A DNA stretch of 64,000 nt. It comes from Lachnospiraceae oral taxon 107 str. F0167 (lineage in GTDB: Bacteria > Bacillota > Clostridia > Lachnospirales > Lachnospiraceae). Under the pieces are notes generated by a model that was not told the DNA's origin, searched no databases, and was given only the letters and a program-made list of their open reading frames with translations. A program made the translations under genes and the position numbers. Below, piece by piece: positions 8,446 through 16,920 of this stretch. Within the stretch, counting starts at the first letter, position 1; each line of letters starts with the position of its first letter. The stretch is from positions 166,506 to 230,505 of the forward strand of contig GL890585.1 of NCBI GenBank assembly GCA_000209465.1. The letters run 5' to 3'.

Positions 8446-9384
8446 TTATTTTATATATAAGACGGAAGAGTCAAAGGAGTCGGTATCCTTTATACCTGTG
8501 TACATCATAAGCTCTGAAAGCTCTTCATTCATTTTATTTATTTTTTCGATTACACCGCTCTCACCATACTTTAAAAGCTGTGGAAGTATGCCCCTTCCTA
8601 CAGATACGGCATCAGCACCAAGTGCCAGAGCCTTGTAAGCATCATAGCCTGTATCCATTGAACAGTCTACAAATATTTCCATTTCTTTTAGAACTTCCCT
8701 TATTCTTGGAAGTATCATAAGCGGTGGGATACCGAAAGGTATTCTGCCATGATGATGTGATACAACTATTGCGCTGCAGCCGACCTTCTTTACTTTTATG
8801 GCATCCTGTACAGATAAAACACCCTTTGCCACAAAAGGTATTTTTGCAAATTTCACATATTCCGTGAGGTCGGATTGTGTAACAGGTCCCATAGGTATTC
8901 CGTCAACTATATCATATTTGCCGTCAGTTCCGGGAACATGATCTATATCTATACCTACCGCAATCGCACCGCATTTTTTTGCAAATTCTATTTGCTCAAA
9001 GATAATATCATGGTCTGCAAAGGGCTTTATGATTCGTACAGTCTTTGCACCGATATCCGTTATTTCTTTAAACTCATCATCAGGCTCCATACCTACCCAG
9101 TTTAAAATATTTAAAGCCTTTGCAGCCTTGGCATACTCAAGCATAGGCTTTTTTCCGTCCTTACCGACCTTATTCAAATGTGAAAAGGCAGGCATCATTA
9201 TAGGAGAGTCAAATTCTATTCCGAATATTTTTTTATGCTTATCGGGCAGTACAGAATCTATTGCTCTCATTTCAACTAAAATATTGTTCAGATAATTTCT
9301 GTTATGAACATTTGCATCCTCGGGTTTTCCGCTTGTTACTGGGATAAGACCGGCAGGTCCCGGCCATTTAATATTTTCCGACAT
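8446..9384 (-). CDS. FMN-dependent alpha-hydroxy-acid oxidizing protein
   Basis: A 312-residue TIM-barrel flavoprotein of the FMN-dependent 2-hydroxyacid oxidase/dehydrogenase family (lactate oxidase, LldD, glycolate oxidase). Recognisable parts are 'PIMMPAFSHLNKVG' near residue 60, the lysine strand 'vPFVAKGVLSVQDAikv' near 180, the active-site segment VVSHHHGR near 207-214 (normally SNHGGR, with catalytic His and Arg), and the FMN-phosphate loop 'aLGADAVSVGRgiL' near 258. The likely reaction is oxidation of a 2-hydroxyacid to a 2-oxoacid in the cytosol; the natural acceptor in an anaerobe is unclear. It is shorter than typical members (about 350-380). Monocistronic. Confidence 0.85.
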   Translation of the reverse strand: MSENIKWPGPAGLIPVTSGKPEDANVHNRNYLNNILVEMRAIDSVLPDKHKKIFGIEFDSPIMMPAFSHLNKVGKDGKKPMLEYAKAAKALNILNWVGMEPDDEFKEITDIGAKTVRIIKPFADHDIIFEQIEFAKKCGAIAVGIDIDHVPGTDGKYDIVDGIPMGPVTQSDLTEYVKFAKIPFVAKGVLSVQDAIKVKKVGCSAIVVSHHHGRIPFGIPPLMILPRIREVLKEMEIFVDCSMDTGYDAYKALALGADAVSVGRGILPQLLKYGESGVIEKINKMNEELSELMMYTGIKDTDSFDSSVLYIK

Positions 9385-9678
9385 ACTGATCCTTTCTAAA
9401 ATACATTATCACCATGTGATATTTTATAGTAGTTTTAAGCTAATAATAGCATAGTTAAAACATTATTTTCAAATCTAAATTTAGTCAAAGGGAAACTATA
9501 TTTTGTATGAAATAAAAATTTTAGGCACAAGATATAAAGGTTTCAAAACAGATAAAAAAGAATAGTGAACTGTAGATTGTTAAGTTTTTTATGGTCAAAA
9601 ATTCCAATAAAATTGTATTTATTTTGTATTTTGAAAATTTTAGATGTGTTTTTGGTGTATTTCATACATAAAGTTTTA

Positions 9679-9731
9679 ATACATTATGTGGTAAAATACG
9701 CATTGACCAAACACTACATATTGTGTATACT
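9679..9731 (+). promoter_or_regulatory. nrdD promoter with NrdR-type boxes
   Basis: TTGACC (9703-9708), a 17-base spacer and TATACT (9726-9731) form a good promoter. The spacer holds ACACTACATATTGTGT (9711-9726), nearly the published NrdR-box consensus, so a bound repressor would sit between -35 and -10. A weaker match starts at 9679, exactly 32 bases upstream, fitting the usual paired-box spacing of about three helical turns. The leader to the nrdD ATG is about 165 bases. The remaining spacer from 9385 to 9678 is AT-rich with nothing else I can support. Confidence 0.8.
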
Positions 9732-9902
9732 ATGAAAACATAAGCGCTAAAGCTTGATTTAGGTATGTGTTCACAAGAAAATATCAGACGGATTTAGGCA
9801 ATACCTTAGCATACATAAAAGCTTGGCAAAAAAATAACTGCGAGAATTCGTAGATAATATATAGTAATAATTTTTGAGGAAGGTTTGAGGAAGGATTCAG
9901 AT

Positions 9903-12071
9903 ATGAGAATCATAAAAAGAAGCGGTGCAGAAGTAGATTTTGATATTTCAAAGATTATAGCTGCCATATATAAGGCAAATGCTGTAGTAGGCGAAGATGA
10001 TAAATTAAAGAAATCTCAGGTAGACCGTATTGCCAATACTGTAGAAAATCAGTGCATGAGCATGAACCGTGCTATGAGTGTGGAAGAGATACAGGATATG
10101 GTTGAGGATGGCATCATGAGAGAGAATGCTTATGAGGTTGCCAGAAAATATATTACATATAGATATGTTCAAAGTATTAAGAGAAAAAATAATACAACTG
10201 ACGATAAGATTTTATCACTTATCGAATGTGATAATGAGGAAGTAAAGCAGGAGAATTCAAATAAAAATCCTACAGTAGCTTCAGTACAAAGAGATTATAT
10301 GGCGGGAGAAGTTTCAAAGGATCTTACAGAAAGAATACTTCTTGACAGTGAGGTAGTGGAAGCTCACAAAGCCGGAATACTTCACTTCCATGATGCAGAT
10401 TACTTTGCACAGCATATGCATAACTGTGACCTTGTAAACCTTGAGGATATGCTTCAAAACGGTACTGTAATATCAGGTACTTTTATAGAGAAGCCGCATA
10501 GCTTCTCAACAGCTTGTAATATAGCTACACAGATTATTGCACAGGTGGCATCCAGCCAGTACGGCGGACAGAGTATATCTCTTACTCATCTTGCTCCTTT
10601 TGTGGATATCAGCAGACAAAAAATCCGTGATGAAGTGGAAGCTGAGATGTATGGTCTTAATGTATCAAAGGACAGAAAAGAAGAGATTATAGAGAACAGA
10701 CTTCGCAGAGAAATCACAAAGGGTGTACAGACTATACAGTATCAGGTAGTTACATTGATGACCACAAACGGTCAGGCTCCTTTCATTACAGTATTTATGT
10801 ATTTGAATGAGGCAAAGAATGAGCGTGAAAAAGAAGATCTTGCACTTATCATTGAAGAGATGATAAGACAGAGATATCAGGGTGTAAAGAATGAGAACGG
10901 TGTTTGGGTAACACCTGCATTCCCTAAGCTTATCTATGTGCTTGAGGAGGACAATGTTCGTCCGGGAAGCAGATATTATCATCTTACAAAGCTTGCTGCA
11001 AAATGTACAGCAAAGAGACTTGTACCTGACTATGTTTCAGAAAAGAAGATGTTTGAGTACAAGGTTGATAAAAACGGTAACGGAAATTGCTATGTACCTA
11101 TGGGATGCAGAAGCTTCCTTACACCATATGTGGATGAGAACGGTAAGGCAAAATACTATGGAAGATTTAACCAGGGTGTTGTTACAATCAACCTTGTAGA
11201 TGTTGCGCTTTCATCAGGTGGAGATACCACTAAGTTCTGGGAGATATTTGATGAAAGACTTGAACTCTGTCATCGTGCCCTAAGAGCAAGACATGAAAGA
11301 TTAAAGGGAACACCTTCGGATGTGGCACCTATACTCTGGCAGCATGGAGCTCTTTCCAGATTAAAGAAGGGTGAGCCTATTGACAAGCTTTTATATGGCG
11401 GATATTCCACAATAAGCCTTGGATATGCCGGACTTTATGAATGTGTAAAGTATATGACAGGAAAGAGCCATACAGATGATGTGGCAAAACCTTTTGCGCT
11501 CAGTGTTATGCAGAAGATGAATGATAAGTGTAATGAGTGGAAGAATGCGGAGAGTATCGACTATTCTCCATACGGCACACCGCTTGAGTCTACAACATAT
11601 AAGTTTGCAAAGGCTTTACAGAAGAGATTCGGTATCATAGAGGGTATTACAGATAAGAACTATATCACAAACAGCTACCATGTACATGTATCTGAGGATA
11701 TAGATGCATTTACAAAGCTTAAGTTTGAGAGTGAGTTCCAAAAGCTTTCACCGGGTGGTGCGATAAGCTATGTAGAAGTACCTAATATGCAGGATAATCT
11801 TGAGGCGGTAATGAGCCTTCTCGGATTTATCTATGACAATGTTATGTATGCAGAGCTTAATACAAAATCAGATTACTGTCAGGATTGCGGCTTTGACGGC
11901 GAAATCAAGATAGTTGAGGATGAGGGTAAGCTTGTATGGAAATGCCCAAAATGCGGTAATACAGACCAAAGTAAGCTCAATGTAGCAAGAAGAACCTGCG
12001 GTTATATAGGAACACAGTTCTGGAACCAGGGTAGAACTCAGGAAATTGCGGATAGAGTATTGCATCTATAA
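9903..12071 (+). CDS. nrdD: Anaerobic (class III) ribonucleoside-triphosphate reductase
   Basis: The 722-residue enzyme makes deoxyribonucleotides from NTPs without oxygen, using a glycyl radical. Residues 1-90 are an ATP-cone allosteric domain ('IIKRSGaeVDFDisKIiaAI'). The catalytic barrel contains 'HFHDADYFaqhmHNCDLVNL'. Near the C-terminus are two CxxC pairs (YCQDCG and KCPKCG) for the structural zinc, then RRTCGYIGTQ with the radical glycine at about residue 700. The ATG at 9903 is preceded by GAGGAAGGA; an upstream TTG at 9885 is less likely. The activase gene nrdG is 4.3 kb away at 16372 rather than adjacent. Regulated by the NrdR-type boxes upstream. Confidence 0.97.
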   Translation: MRIIKRSGAEVDFDISKIIAAIYKANAVVGEDDKLKKSQVDRIANTVENQCMSMNRAMSVEEIQDMVEDGIMRENAYEVARKYITYRYVQSIKRKNNTTDDKILSLIECDNEEVKQENSNKNPTVASVQRDYMAGEVSKDLTERILLDSEVVEAHKAGILHFHDADYFAQHMHNCDLVNLEDMLQNGTVISGTFIEKPHSFSTACNIATQIIAQVASSQYGGQSISLTHLAPFVDISRQKIRDEVEAEMYGLNVSKDRKEEIIENRLRREITKGVQTIQYQVVTLMTTNGQAPFITVFMYLNEAKNEREKEDLALIIEEMIRQRYQGVKNENGVWVTPAFPKLIYVLEEDNVRPGSRYYHLTKLAAKCTAKRLVPDYVSEKKMFEYKVDKNGNGNCYVPMGCRSFLTPYVDENGKAKYYGRFNQGVVTINLVDVALSSGGDTTKFWEIFDERLELCHRALRARHERLKGTPSDVAPILWQHGALSRLKKGEPIDKLLYGGYSTISLGYAGLYECVKYMTGKSHTDDVAKPFALSVMQKMNDKCNEWKNAESIDYSPYGTPLESTTYKFAKALQKRFGIIEGITDKNYITNSYHVHVSEDIDAFTKLKFESEFQKLSPGGAISYVEVPNMQDNLEAVMSLLGFIYDNVMYAELNTKSDYCQDCGFDGEIKIVEDEGKLVWKCPKCGNTDQSKLNVARRTCGYIGTQFWNQGRTQEIADRVLHL

Positions 12072-12080
12072 TATAAAACT

Positions 12081-12132
12081 AAAAAAAGCTGTTGCTTTAA
12101 CGATTGATAAATCGTGAAGCGACAGCTTTTTT
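12081..12132 (+). terminator. Intrinsic terminator after nrdD
   Basis: A long stem (AAAAAAGCTGTTGCTT with AAGCGACAGCTTTTTT, extended by ACGATT/AATCGT around GATA) followed by a T run. The spacer from there to 12234 shows no other gene. Confidence 0.9.
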
Positions 12133-12234
12133 ATATAAAAATCATTTATCCTTAAATAAAGAAGATTAGACATTTCGGCAAGTATTCTTTTTGCATACAG
12201 AGTAAAATGGATACTGGGTAAATCTGCAAAAATA

Positions 12235-12300
12235 TTGACAAAATAAATATAAAGCATTATACTATGAATGAATATAAGTGATTATTCATTCATAGTATAA
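12235..12300 (+). promoter_or_regulatory. Promoter and perfect palindromic operator of the TetR gene
   Basis: TTGACA (12235-12240), 17 bases, TATACT (12258-12263) form a near-consensus promoter. A perfect 18-base inverted repeat with an 8-base spacer covers 12257-12300, from the -10 through the start region; its core half-site is ATGAATGAATA. The same half-site recurs before the next gene at 12915-12943, so this is very probably the autoregulatory site of the encoded TetR protein. Confidence 0.85.
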
Positions 12301-12319
12301 AAAGAGGAGGTTTACAGCA

Positions 12320-12883
12320 TTGGACAAAAAAGGGGCGTTAAAGACAGCCGCCTATGAGATATTCTCTAAAAAGGGCTATAAGGCTACGGGTATTTCAGAG
12401 ATTGCTAAACAGGCGGGTGTGGCAGTCGGTTCTTTTTATAATTATTATGAAAGTAAAGAAGCTATTTTTTTAGATATTTATATAGATGAAAATAATCGTG
12501 TGAGACAGGCAATGATAAATGAAATGGACTTAAAACTTGATATGGTTGAACTTGTCGGTAAGATTTTTAAACAGTCAAGAAATTATGTTTCATCAAATAA
12601 AATTCTTGTGGAATGGTATAATCCTGTTATTTCCAAAGAATTGCACAGTTATTATTCTTCAGAGGAAGGAAAGGCAGCAAACCCCTTTCATCAGTTTTTG
12701 CTTAAGACATTTACCAATCGTATGGTAGAAGAAGGGTATTCGCAAGAGAAAATCCAAGATATTTTGCAGGTCTATAATTTGTTTTATTATATGGATATGA
12801 ATATTGCAGAAAATGAATTTCCGAATATTGGCAGAACTCTTGAAATACTTGCCACAAATTTTATCAAAGGATTTTTAAAATAA
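12320..12883 (+). CDS. TetR-family transcriptional regulator
   Basis: A 187-residue regulator whose first 50 residues are a clear TetR N-terminal helix-turn-helix ('aAyEIFSKKGYKaTgIsEIAKqAGVAVGSFYNYYESKEAIF'). The remainder is the variable, mostly helical ligand-binding domain; no specific inducer can be read. The start is TTG at 12320, with AGGAGG at 12305-12310 nine bases upstream, and no in-frame ATG lies nearby. It should repress itself and the downstream flavoprotein-like gene through the shared half-site ATGAATGAATA. A hairpin with a T run at its stop codon separates it from that gene. Confidence 0.92.
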   Translation: MDKKGALKTAAYEIFSKKGYKATGISEIAKQAGVAVGSFYNYYESKEAIFLDIYIDENNRVRQAMINEMDLKLDMVELVGKIFKQSRNYVSSNKILVEWYNPVISKELHSYYSSEEGKAANPFHQFLLKTFTNRMVEEGYSQEKIQDILQVYNLFYYMDMNIAENEFPNIGRTLEILATNFIKGFLK

Positions 12884-12907
12884 AGAATTTAATTCTTTAT
12901 TTTTTTA
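12880..12907 (+). terminator. Short intrinsic terminator after the TetR gene
   Basis: ATAAAGAA and TTCTTTAT pair around a short AT loop and are followed by seven Ts. It overlaps the stop codon, so the downstream gene probably depends largely on its own promoter. Confidence 0.65.
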
Positions 12908-12914
12908 AATATTT

Positions 12915-12943
12915 ATGAATGAATATAATATTTATTCATTCAT
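12915..12943 (+). promoter_or_regulatory. Second TetR operator, over the promoter of the flavoprotein-like gene
   Basis: ATGAATGAATA and its inverse TATTCATTCAT are separated by seven bases, matching the core of the operator upstream of the TetR gene (eight-base spacer there). A TATAAT (12924-12929) lies inside it; the -35 is poor. This links the regulator to the gene at 12976. Confidence 0.75.
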
Positions 12944-12975
12944 GAAATTTTGTAATCAATAAACAAGGAGTAAAA

Positions 12976-13776
12976 ATGAAAAGAGGTAAAAAAATGTTAG
13001 TAATTATTATATCTGTTCTTGGAGTTATAGGTCTCATCAGCTGGGGGATTATTGCATACCTTGGGGGTAGCCGGACTTTAGAAATCAAAGCTGTTGAAAG
13101 AATAAATGGAGATTTATACTTTATTCGCCTGACAAAACCTGAGTCTATTACATGGAAAGCAGGATCTTATGCCAATATCAGTATAGCTGAGAGCGGAAAA
13201 ATGACTGCGGATGCGGTATCAGGGGCTACAGACGGTGATGGAGATAAAAAAGAAAAAAGCCGTTGGTTGACAATTGCTTCAAATCCTGAAGAGAATGAGA
13301 TACTTATTTTGACACATAATAGCGGCAGTATATATAAGGAAACCTTGATCGGATTACCGGCAGGCAGTAAGGTTAAAATGAGTTGGCTTGGAGCCGGGCT
13401 ATCACCTTCAGATGATAAAAAAGTGATGGTTTGCTTTGCATCTGATGTGGGTATTGCAGCAATAAGACCTATTATCAAAGAATGGGCATATACACGAGAG
13501 ATTTACTTCACTCACTTAGATAAGGGGGTGAAAGCTTTTAATGGGGAAATATCAGAACTTACAAAGTCAGCGACAAGTTTGACCTATGAAACTTCAGACA
13601 GCATTTCTAAAAGTAAAGAACAATTAAAGAATGCAATAAATAAATATGGGAATGCAGCCATATATCTTTTAGCAGGACAACCTGATGATGTCGGTGATAT
13701 AAAGAAATTCCTCGCAGAAAACGGGATTGACAGCAAGAATATAAAAACGGACAGCTTTAGAGGACTGCAACAGTAA
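12976..13776 (+). CDS. Membrane-anchored ferredoxin-reductase-like protein with candidate flavinylation motif
   Basis: The 266-residue protein has a basic N-terminus and one membrane segment (about residues 8-30), which places the rest outside the cytosol by the positive-inside rule. The soluble part follows the ferredoxin-NADP reductase fold: a flavin-binding strand RWLTIAS (96-102), a glycine-containing nucleotide-binding stretch SDVGIAAIRP (156-165) and a C-terminal FRG. Between the first strands an insert carries DAVSGAT (79-85), which matches the ApbE flavin-transfer consensus Dxx(S/T)GA(T/S), with Thr85 as possible FMN acceptor. No apbE gene is in the window. ATG at 12976 follows AAGGAG. 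Electron-transfer partner unknown. Confidence 0.72.
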   Translation: MKRGKKMLVIIISVLGVIGLISWGIIAYLGGSRTLEIKAVERINGDLYFIRLTKPESITWKAGSYANISIAESGKMTADAVSGATDGDGDKKEKSRWLTIASNPEENEILILTHNSGSIYKETLIGLPAGSKVKMSWLGAGLSPSDDKKVMVCFASDVGIAAIRPIIKEWAYTREIYFTHLDKGVKAFNGEISELTKSATSLTYETSDSISKSKEQLKNAINKYGNAAIYLLAGQPDDVGDIKKFLAENGIDSKNIKTDSFRGLQQ

Positions 13777-13781
13777 ATAAA

Positions 13782-13837
13782 ATAGAATTAAGAAATACAT
13801 AACACTATCAGCGATTAAATGTGTTTCTTAATTCTAT
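13782..13837. terminator. Bidirectional hairpin between convergent genes
   Basis: ATAGAATTAAGAAATACAT and ATGTGTTTCTTAATTCTAT pair over 19 bases with one G-U pair, around an 18-base loop. It lies between the flavoprotein-like gene and the end of tyrS. T runs are weak, so efficiency is uncertain. Confidence 0.65.
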
Positions 13838-13853
13838 AATTGTTTTAAATGAA

Positions 13854-15080
13854 TTATTCCGACTTTACCTTGCAGAAATTCTTTTTACCTCTCTTAATGA
13901 GAAGTCCTTCACCTGCAAAGTCTTCTTTTGTGAAAGTCTTTTTTACATCCTTTATAACTTCACCTTCTATAGAAACACCACCCTGTTCAATATTTCTTCT
14001 TGCCTCGGATCTGGTATTTGAAAGTCCGCTGACTACAAGTACACCTGAAAGGTCGATAGTGCCGTCTCTGTAATCCTCAGGCTGCAAAATATATGTAGGA
14101 ACATTGCTCATATCGCCGCCTCCTACAAAGAGTGATTTGCTGGCAGCATTAGCCTTATCGGCTTCTTCCTTGCCATGTACAAGCTCTGTAAGATGCATTG
14201 CAAGGATTTCTTTGGCTTCATTTAGCTTAGCTCCCTCCCAGGCAGACATTTCCTCTATCTGCTCAAGCGGCAGGAAGGTAAGCATTCTAAGGCAGGTCAG
14301 AACATCCGCATCCGGAAGATTTCTCCAATACTGGTAGAACTCAAAAGGAGTGGTCTTATTAGGATCAAGCCAAACAGCACCGCCAACAGTCTTACCCATT
14401 TTCTTACCCTCTGAGTTAAGTAAAAGAGTGATTGTCATGGCATGTGCATCCTTACCAAGCTTCCTTCTGATAAGCTCTGTACCTCCAAGCATATTTGACC
14501 ACTGATCATCACCGCCAAACTGCATATTGCAGCCATAGTCAAGGAAAAGCTTATAGAAATCATAACTTTGAAGTATCATATAGTTAAACTCAAGGAATGA
14601 AAGGCCGTTTGCCATACGATTTTCATAGCATTTTGCTCTAAGCATATTATTGACAGAAAAATGCGGACCTATATCACGGATAAATTCCATATAATTGAGA
14701 TCTCTGAGCCAGTCGGCATTGTTTACCATTCTTGCCTTGTCCTCGCCAAACTCGATAAATCGGCTCATCTGCTTTTTAAAACATTCGCAGTTATGATCAA
14801 TATCTTCTATGGTAAGAACCTTTCTAAGATCGCTTCTGCCGGAAGGATCACCTATCATACCTGTACCGCCGCCTACTAAAGCAATAGGCTTGTTTCCTGC
14901 CATCTGGAGTCTTTTCATAAGGCAAAGAGCCATAAAATGACCTACATGCAGGCTGTCGGCAGTGGGATCAAATCCTATATAAAATGTAGCCTTACCGTTA
15001 TTTATCATTTTGCTTATTTCTTCTTCATTTGTAACCTGGGCAATAAGTCCTCTTGCCTTTAATTCATCATAACAATTCAT
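13854..15080 (-). CDS. tyrS: Tyrosine-tRNA ligase
   Basis: A 408-residue class I aminoacyl-tRNA synthetase that charges tRNA-Tyr. The HIGH motif reads HVGH at residues 45-48, the KMSKS loop reads KMGKT at 227-231, and 'YMILQSYDFYKL' and 'QFGGDDQWSNM' in the tyrosine pocket are characteristic of TyrRS. An S4 RNA-binding domain occupies about residues 340-400 ('lsGVLVVSGLsNTRSEARRNIEQGGVSI'). The ATG follows AAGGATGG. The 260-base upstream spacer was searched for a T-box (GGTGGNACCGCG-like sequence) on this strand and none was found. Transcribed alone. Confidence 0.97.
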   Translation of the reverse strand: MNCYDELKARGLIAQVTNEEEISKMINNGKATFYIGFDPTADSLHVGHFMALCLMKRLQMAGNKPIALVGGGTGMIGDPSGRSDLRKVLTIEDIDHNCECFKKQMSRFIEFGEDKARMVNNADWLRDLNYMEFIRDIGPHFSVNNMLRAKCYENRMANGLSFLEFNYMILQSYDFYKLFLDYGCNMQFGGDDQWSNMLGGTELIRRKLGKDAHAMTITLLLNSEGKKMGKTVGGAVWLDPNKTTPFEFYQYWRNLPDADVLTCLRMLTFLPLEQIEEMSAWEGAKLNEAKEILAMHLTELVHGKEEADKANAASKSLFVGGGDMSNVPTYILQPEDYRDGTIDLSGVLVVSGLSNTRSEARRNIEQGGVSIEGEVIKDVKKTFTKEDFAGEGLLIKRGKKNFCKVKSE

Positions 15081-15343
15081 AGATATCCATCCTTGATTTA
15101 TTGTATATTAAATTGGTAATTTTCATAAGGAGAAGTATAACAAAGTAATGAAAAAGAATCAAGTTTATACTTTGAAAATTTAAAGTTTAGAACTTTAAAC
15201 TGATAAAGACTTGATAATTTTTTCGTATTAATTTATACTGTTAAAATATTTATGTTGTTATGGGCTTTGTCTATGTAAGGGCATAAATTATAATAATAAA
15301 ATTTTGATTAAATTTTTAATATTACAAGATGAAAGAGGAAATA

Positions 15344-16372
15344 ATGGGAATAAAATATATCAGTAATCTTCCCACTCCGGAAGAAATCATAGATAAGTAT
15401 CCTTTAAGCAAAAAGCTGAAGGAAAAAAAGAAGGAGTTTGACAGGGAAATAGCAGATGTTTTTACAGGAAAAAGCAAGAAATTCCTTGCGGTAATAGGAC
15501 CATGCTCGGCGGATAATGAAGACTCCGTATTGGATTATGCAAGCAGACTTGTAAAGGTTGCCGAAAAAGTAAAGGATAAGATAATAGTTATTCCAAGAGT
15601 ATATACCAATAAGCCAAGAACCAACGGTGATGGATATAAGGGGCTTTTGCACCAGCCAAATCCCGAGAAAAAGCCTAATGTGCATGAGGGCATTATCGCC
15701 ATCAGAAAAATGCATTTGAGAGTGATAGAAGAAACAGGGCTTTTTACGGCAGATGAAATGCTCTATCCTGATAATCTGGGATATCTGGATGATCTTATGA
15801 GCTATATTGCGGTAGGTGCAAGATCTGTGGAGAATCAGCAGCACAGACTTACATCCTCAGGTGTGGATGTGCCTGTAGGTATGAAAAATCCTACAAGCGG
15901 TGATATGTCCGTTATGTTAAATGCCATATATGCGGCACAGCAGTCACATGAATTTATCTACAGAAATTTTGAGATAAAGACCGACGGAAATCCGCTCTCA
16001 CATGCAATACTTCGTGGAGCTGTGAACAAGCATGGACAGTGTTTGCCGAATTATCATTATGAGGATTTGAGATTACTACTAGATTTATATATGGAAAGAG
16101 ATATTGCCAATCCTGCTGTGATTGTGGATGCAAATCATTCAAATTCAAATAAAAAATATAAAGAGCAGATGCGTATAGTAAAAGAGGTATTACATTCTAT
16201 GAAATATTCCGATGAGATAGGAAATTTTGTAAGGGGTGTAATGATTGAGAGTTATATAGAGGAAGGAAACCAGAAAATAGAAGAACATATATATGGAAAG
16301 TCTATTACAGATCCATGTTTAGGCTTTGAAGATTCAAAGAAGCTTCTTTTAGAAATGGCAGAGATGTTATAA
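15344..16372 (+). CDS. 3-deoxy-7-phosphoheptulonate (DAHP) synthase, class I
   Basis: The 342-residue enzyme condenses phosphoenolpyruvate and erythrose 4-phosphate in the first step of the shikimate pathway. The AroF/G/H signature blocks are all present: IGPCSA near residue 52, KPRTNGDGYKG near 88, 'ARSVENQQHR' near 158, KNPTSG near 180, 'HAILRGavNKHG' near 215 and DANHSNSNKK near 258. The ATG at 15344 is favoured because AAGAGGA precedes it; an ATG at 15329 would overlap this site. The gene overlaps nrdG by one base (TAATG). Which aromatic amino acid inhibits it cannot be read safely. Confidence 0.94.
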   Translation: MGIKYISNLPTPEEIIDKYPLSKKLKEKKKEFDREIADVFTGKSKKFLAVIGPCSADNEDSVLDYASRLVKVAEKVKDKIIVIPRVYTNKPRTNGDGYKGLLHQPNPEKKPNVHEGIIAIRKMHLRVIEETGLFTADEMLYPDNLGYLDDLMSYIAVGARSVENQQHRLTSSGVDVPVGMKNPTSGDMSVMLNAIYAAQQSHEFIYRNFEIKTDGNPLSHAILRGAVNKHGQCLPNYHYEDLRLLLDLYMERDIANPAVIVDANHSNSNKKYKEQMRIVKEVLHSMKYSDEIGNFVRGVMIESYIEEGNQKIEEHIYGKSITDPCLGFEDSKKLLLEMAEML

Positions 16373-16920
16373 TGAATTATGCAAATATAAAATATGATGA
16401 TATAGCAAATGGTCCGGGAGTGAGAACATCATTATTTGTATCAGGCTGCACACATGCATGTAAGGGATGCTTTAATGAGGTGGCATGGGACTTTAAATAT
16501 GGAAAAGAATTCACACAAGAGACTGTTGAAGATATATTGGAGTCGGTAAAGCCGTATTATATAACAGGAATAACTATACTGGGCGGAGAACCGATGGAGA
16601 GAGCAAACCAGAAAGGTATTTTACCGCTTATAGAGGAGCTTAAGAAAAGATATCCGGAAAAAAGCCTTTGGATATATTCGGGATATACATTTGATGTGGA
16701 CCTTATACCGGGAGGTAGAGCGTATTGTGATGCCACACCAAAGATTTTAAAACTCTGTGATGTTATTGTTGACGGAAAGTTTGTGCAGGATCTTTATGAT
16801 ATTACATTAAGATTCAGAGGCAGTTCAAATCAAAGGATTATAGATGTAAAACAAAGCATTAAAGAAAATAAAGTTGTGCTTTGGGAAGGAGACAGTGTAT
16901 TTGCCACCCATAGTATGTAA
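16372..16920 (+). CDS. nrdG: Anaerobic ribonucleotide reductase activating protein
   Basis: A 182-residue radical-SAM activase that installs the glycyl radical on NrdD. The cluster-binding motif CTHACKGC gives Cys26, Cys30 and Cys33, the first residues 'DiaNGPGVRTSLFVSGC' are typical of NrdG, and 'ILGGEPM' near residue 70 is the GGE motif binding S-adenosylmethionine. Size is normal. Its ATG overlaps the stop of the DAHP synthase gene, so the two are translationally coupled, an unusual pairing, while its partner nrdD lies upstream in a separate unit under NrdR-type control. Confidence 0.95.
   Translation: MNYANIKYDDIANGPGVRTSLFVSGCTHACKGCFNEVAWDFKYGKEFTQETVEDILESVKPYYITGITILGGEPMERANQKGILPLIEELKKRYPEKSLWIYSGYTFDVDLIPGGRAYCDATPKILKLCDVIVDGKFVQDLYDITLRFRGSSNQRIIDVKQSIKENKVVLWEGDSVFATHSM

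Noticed and set aside
9732..9902. Riboswitch in the nrdD leader
   Set aside because: Some self-complementarity (AGGTAT with ATACCT) but no match to a cobalamin or other known class that I can recognise.
15081..15343. T-box leader for tyrS
   Set aside because: No GGTGGNACCGCG-like sequence or specifier hairpin on the minus strand; only AT-rich sequence and a small inverted repeat (AGTTTA/TTAAACT near 15183-15201).
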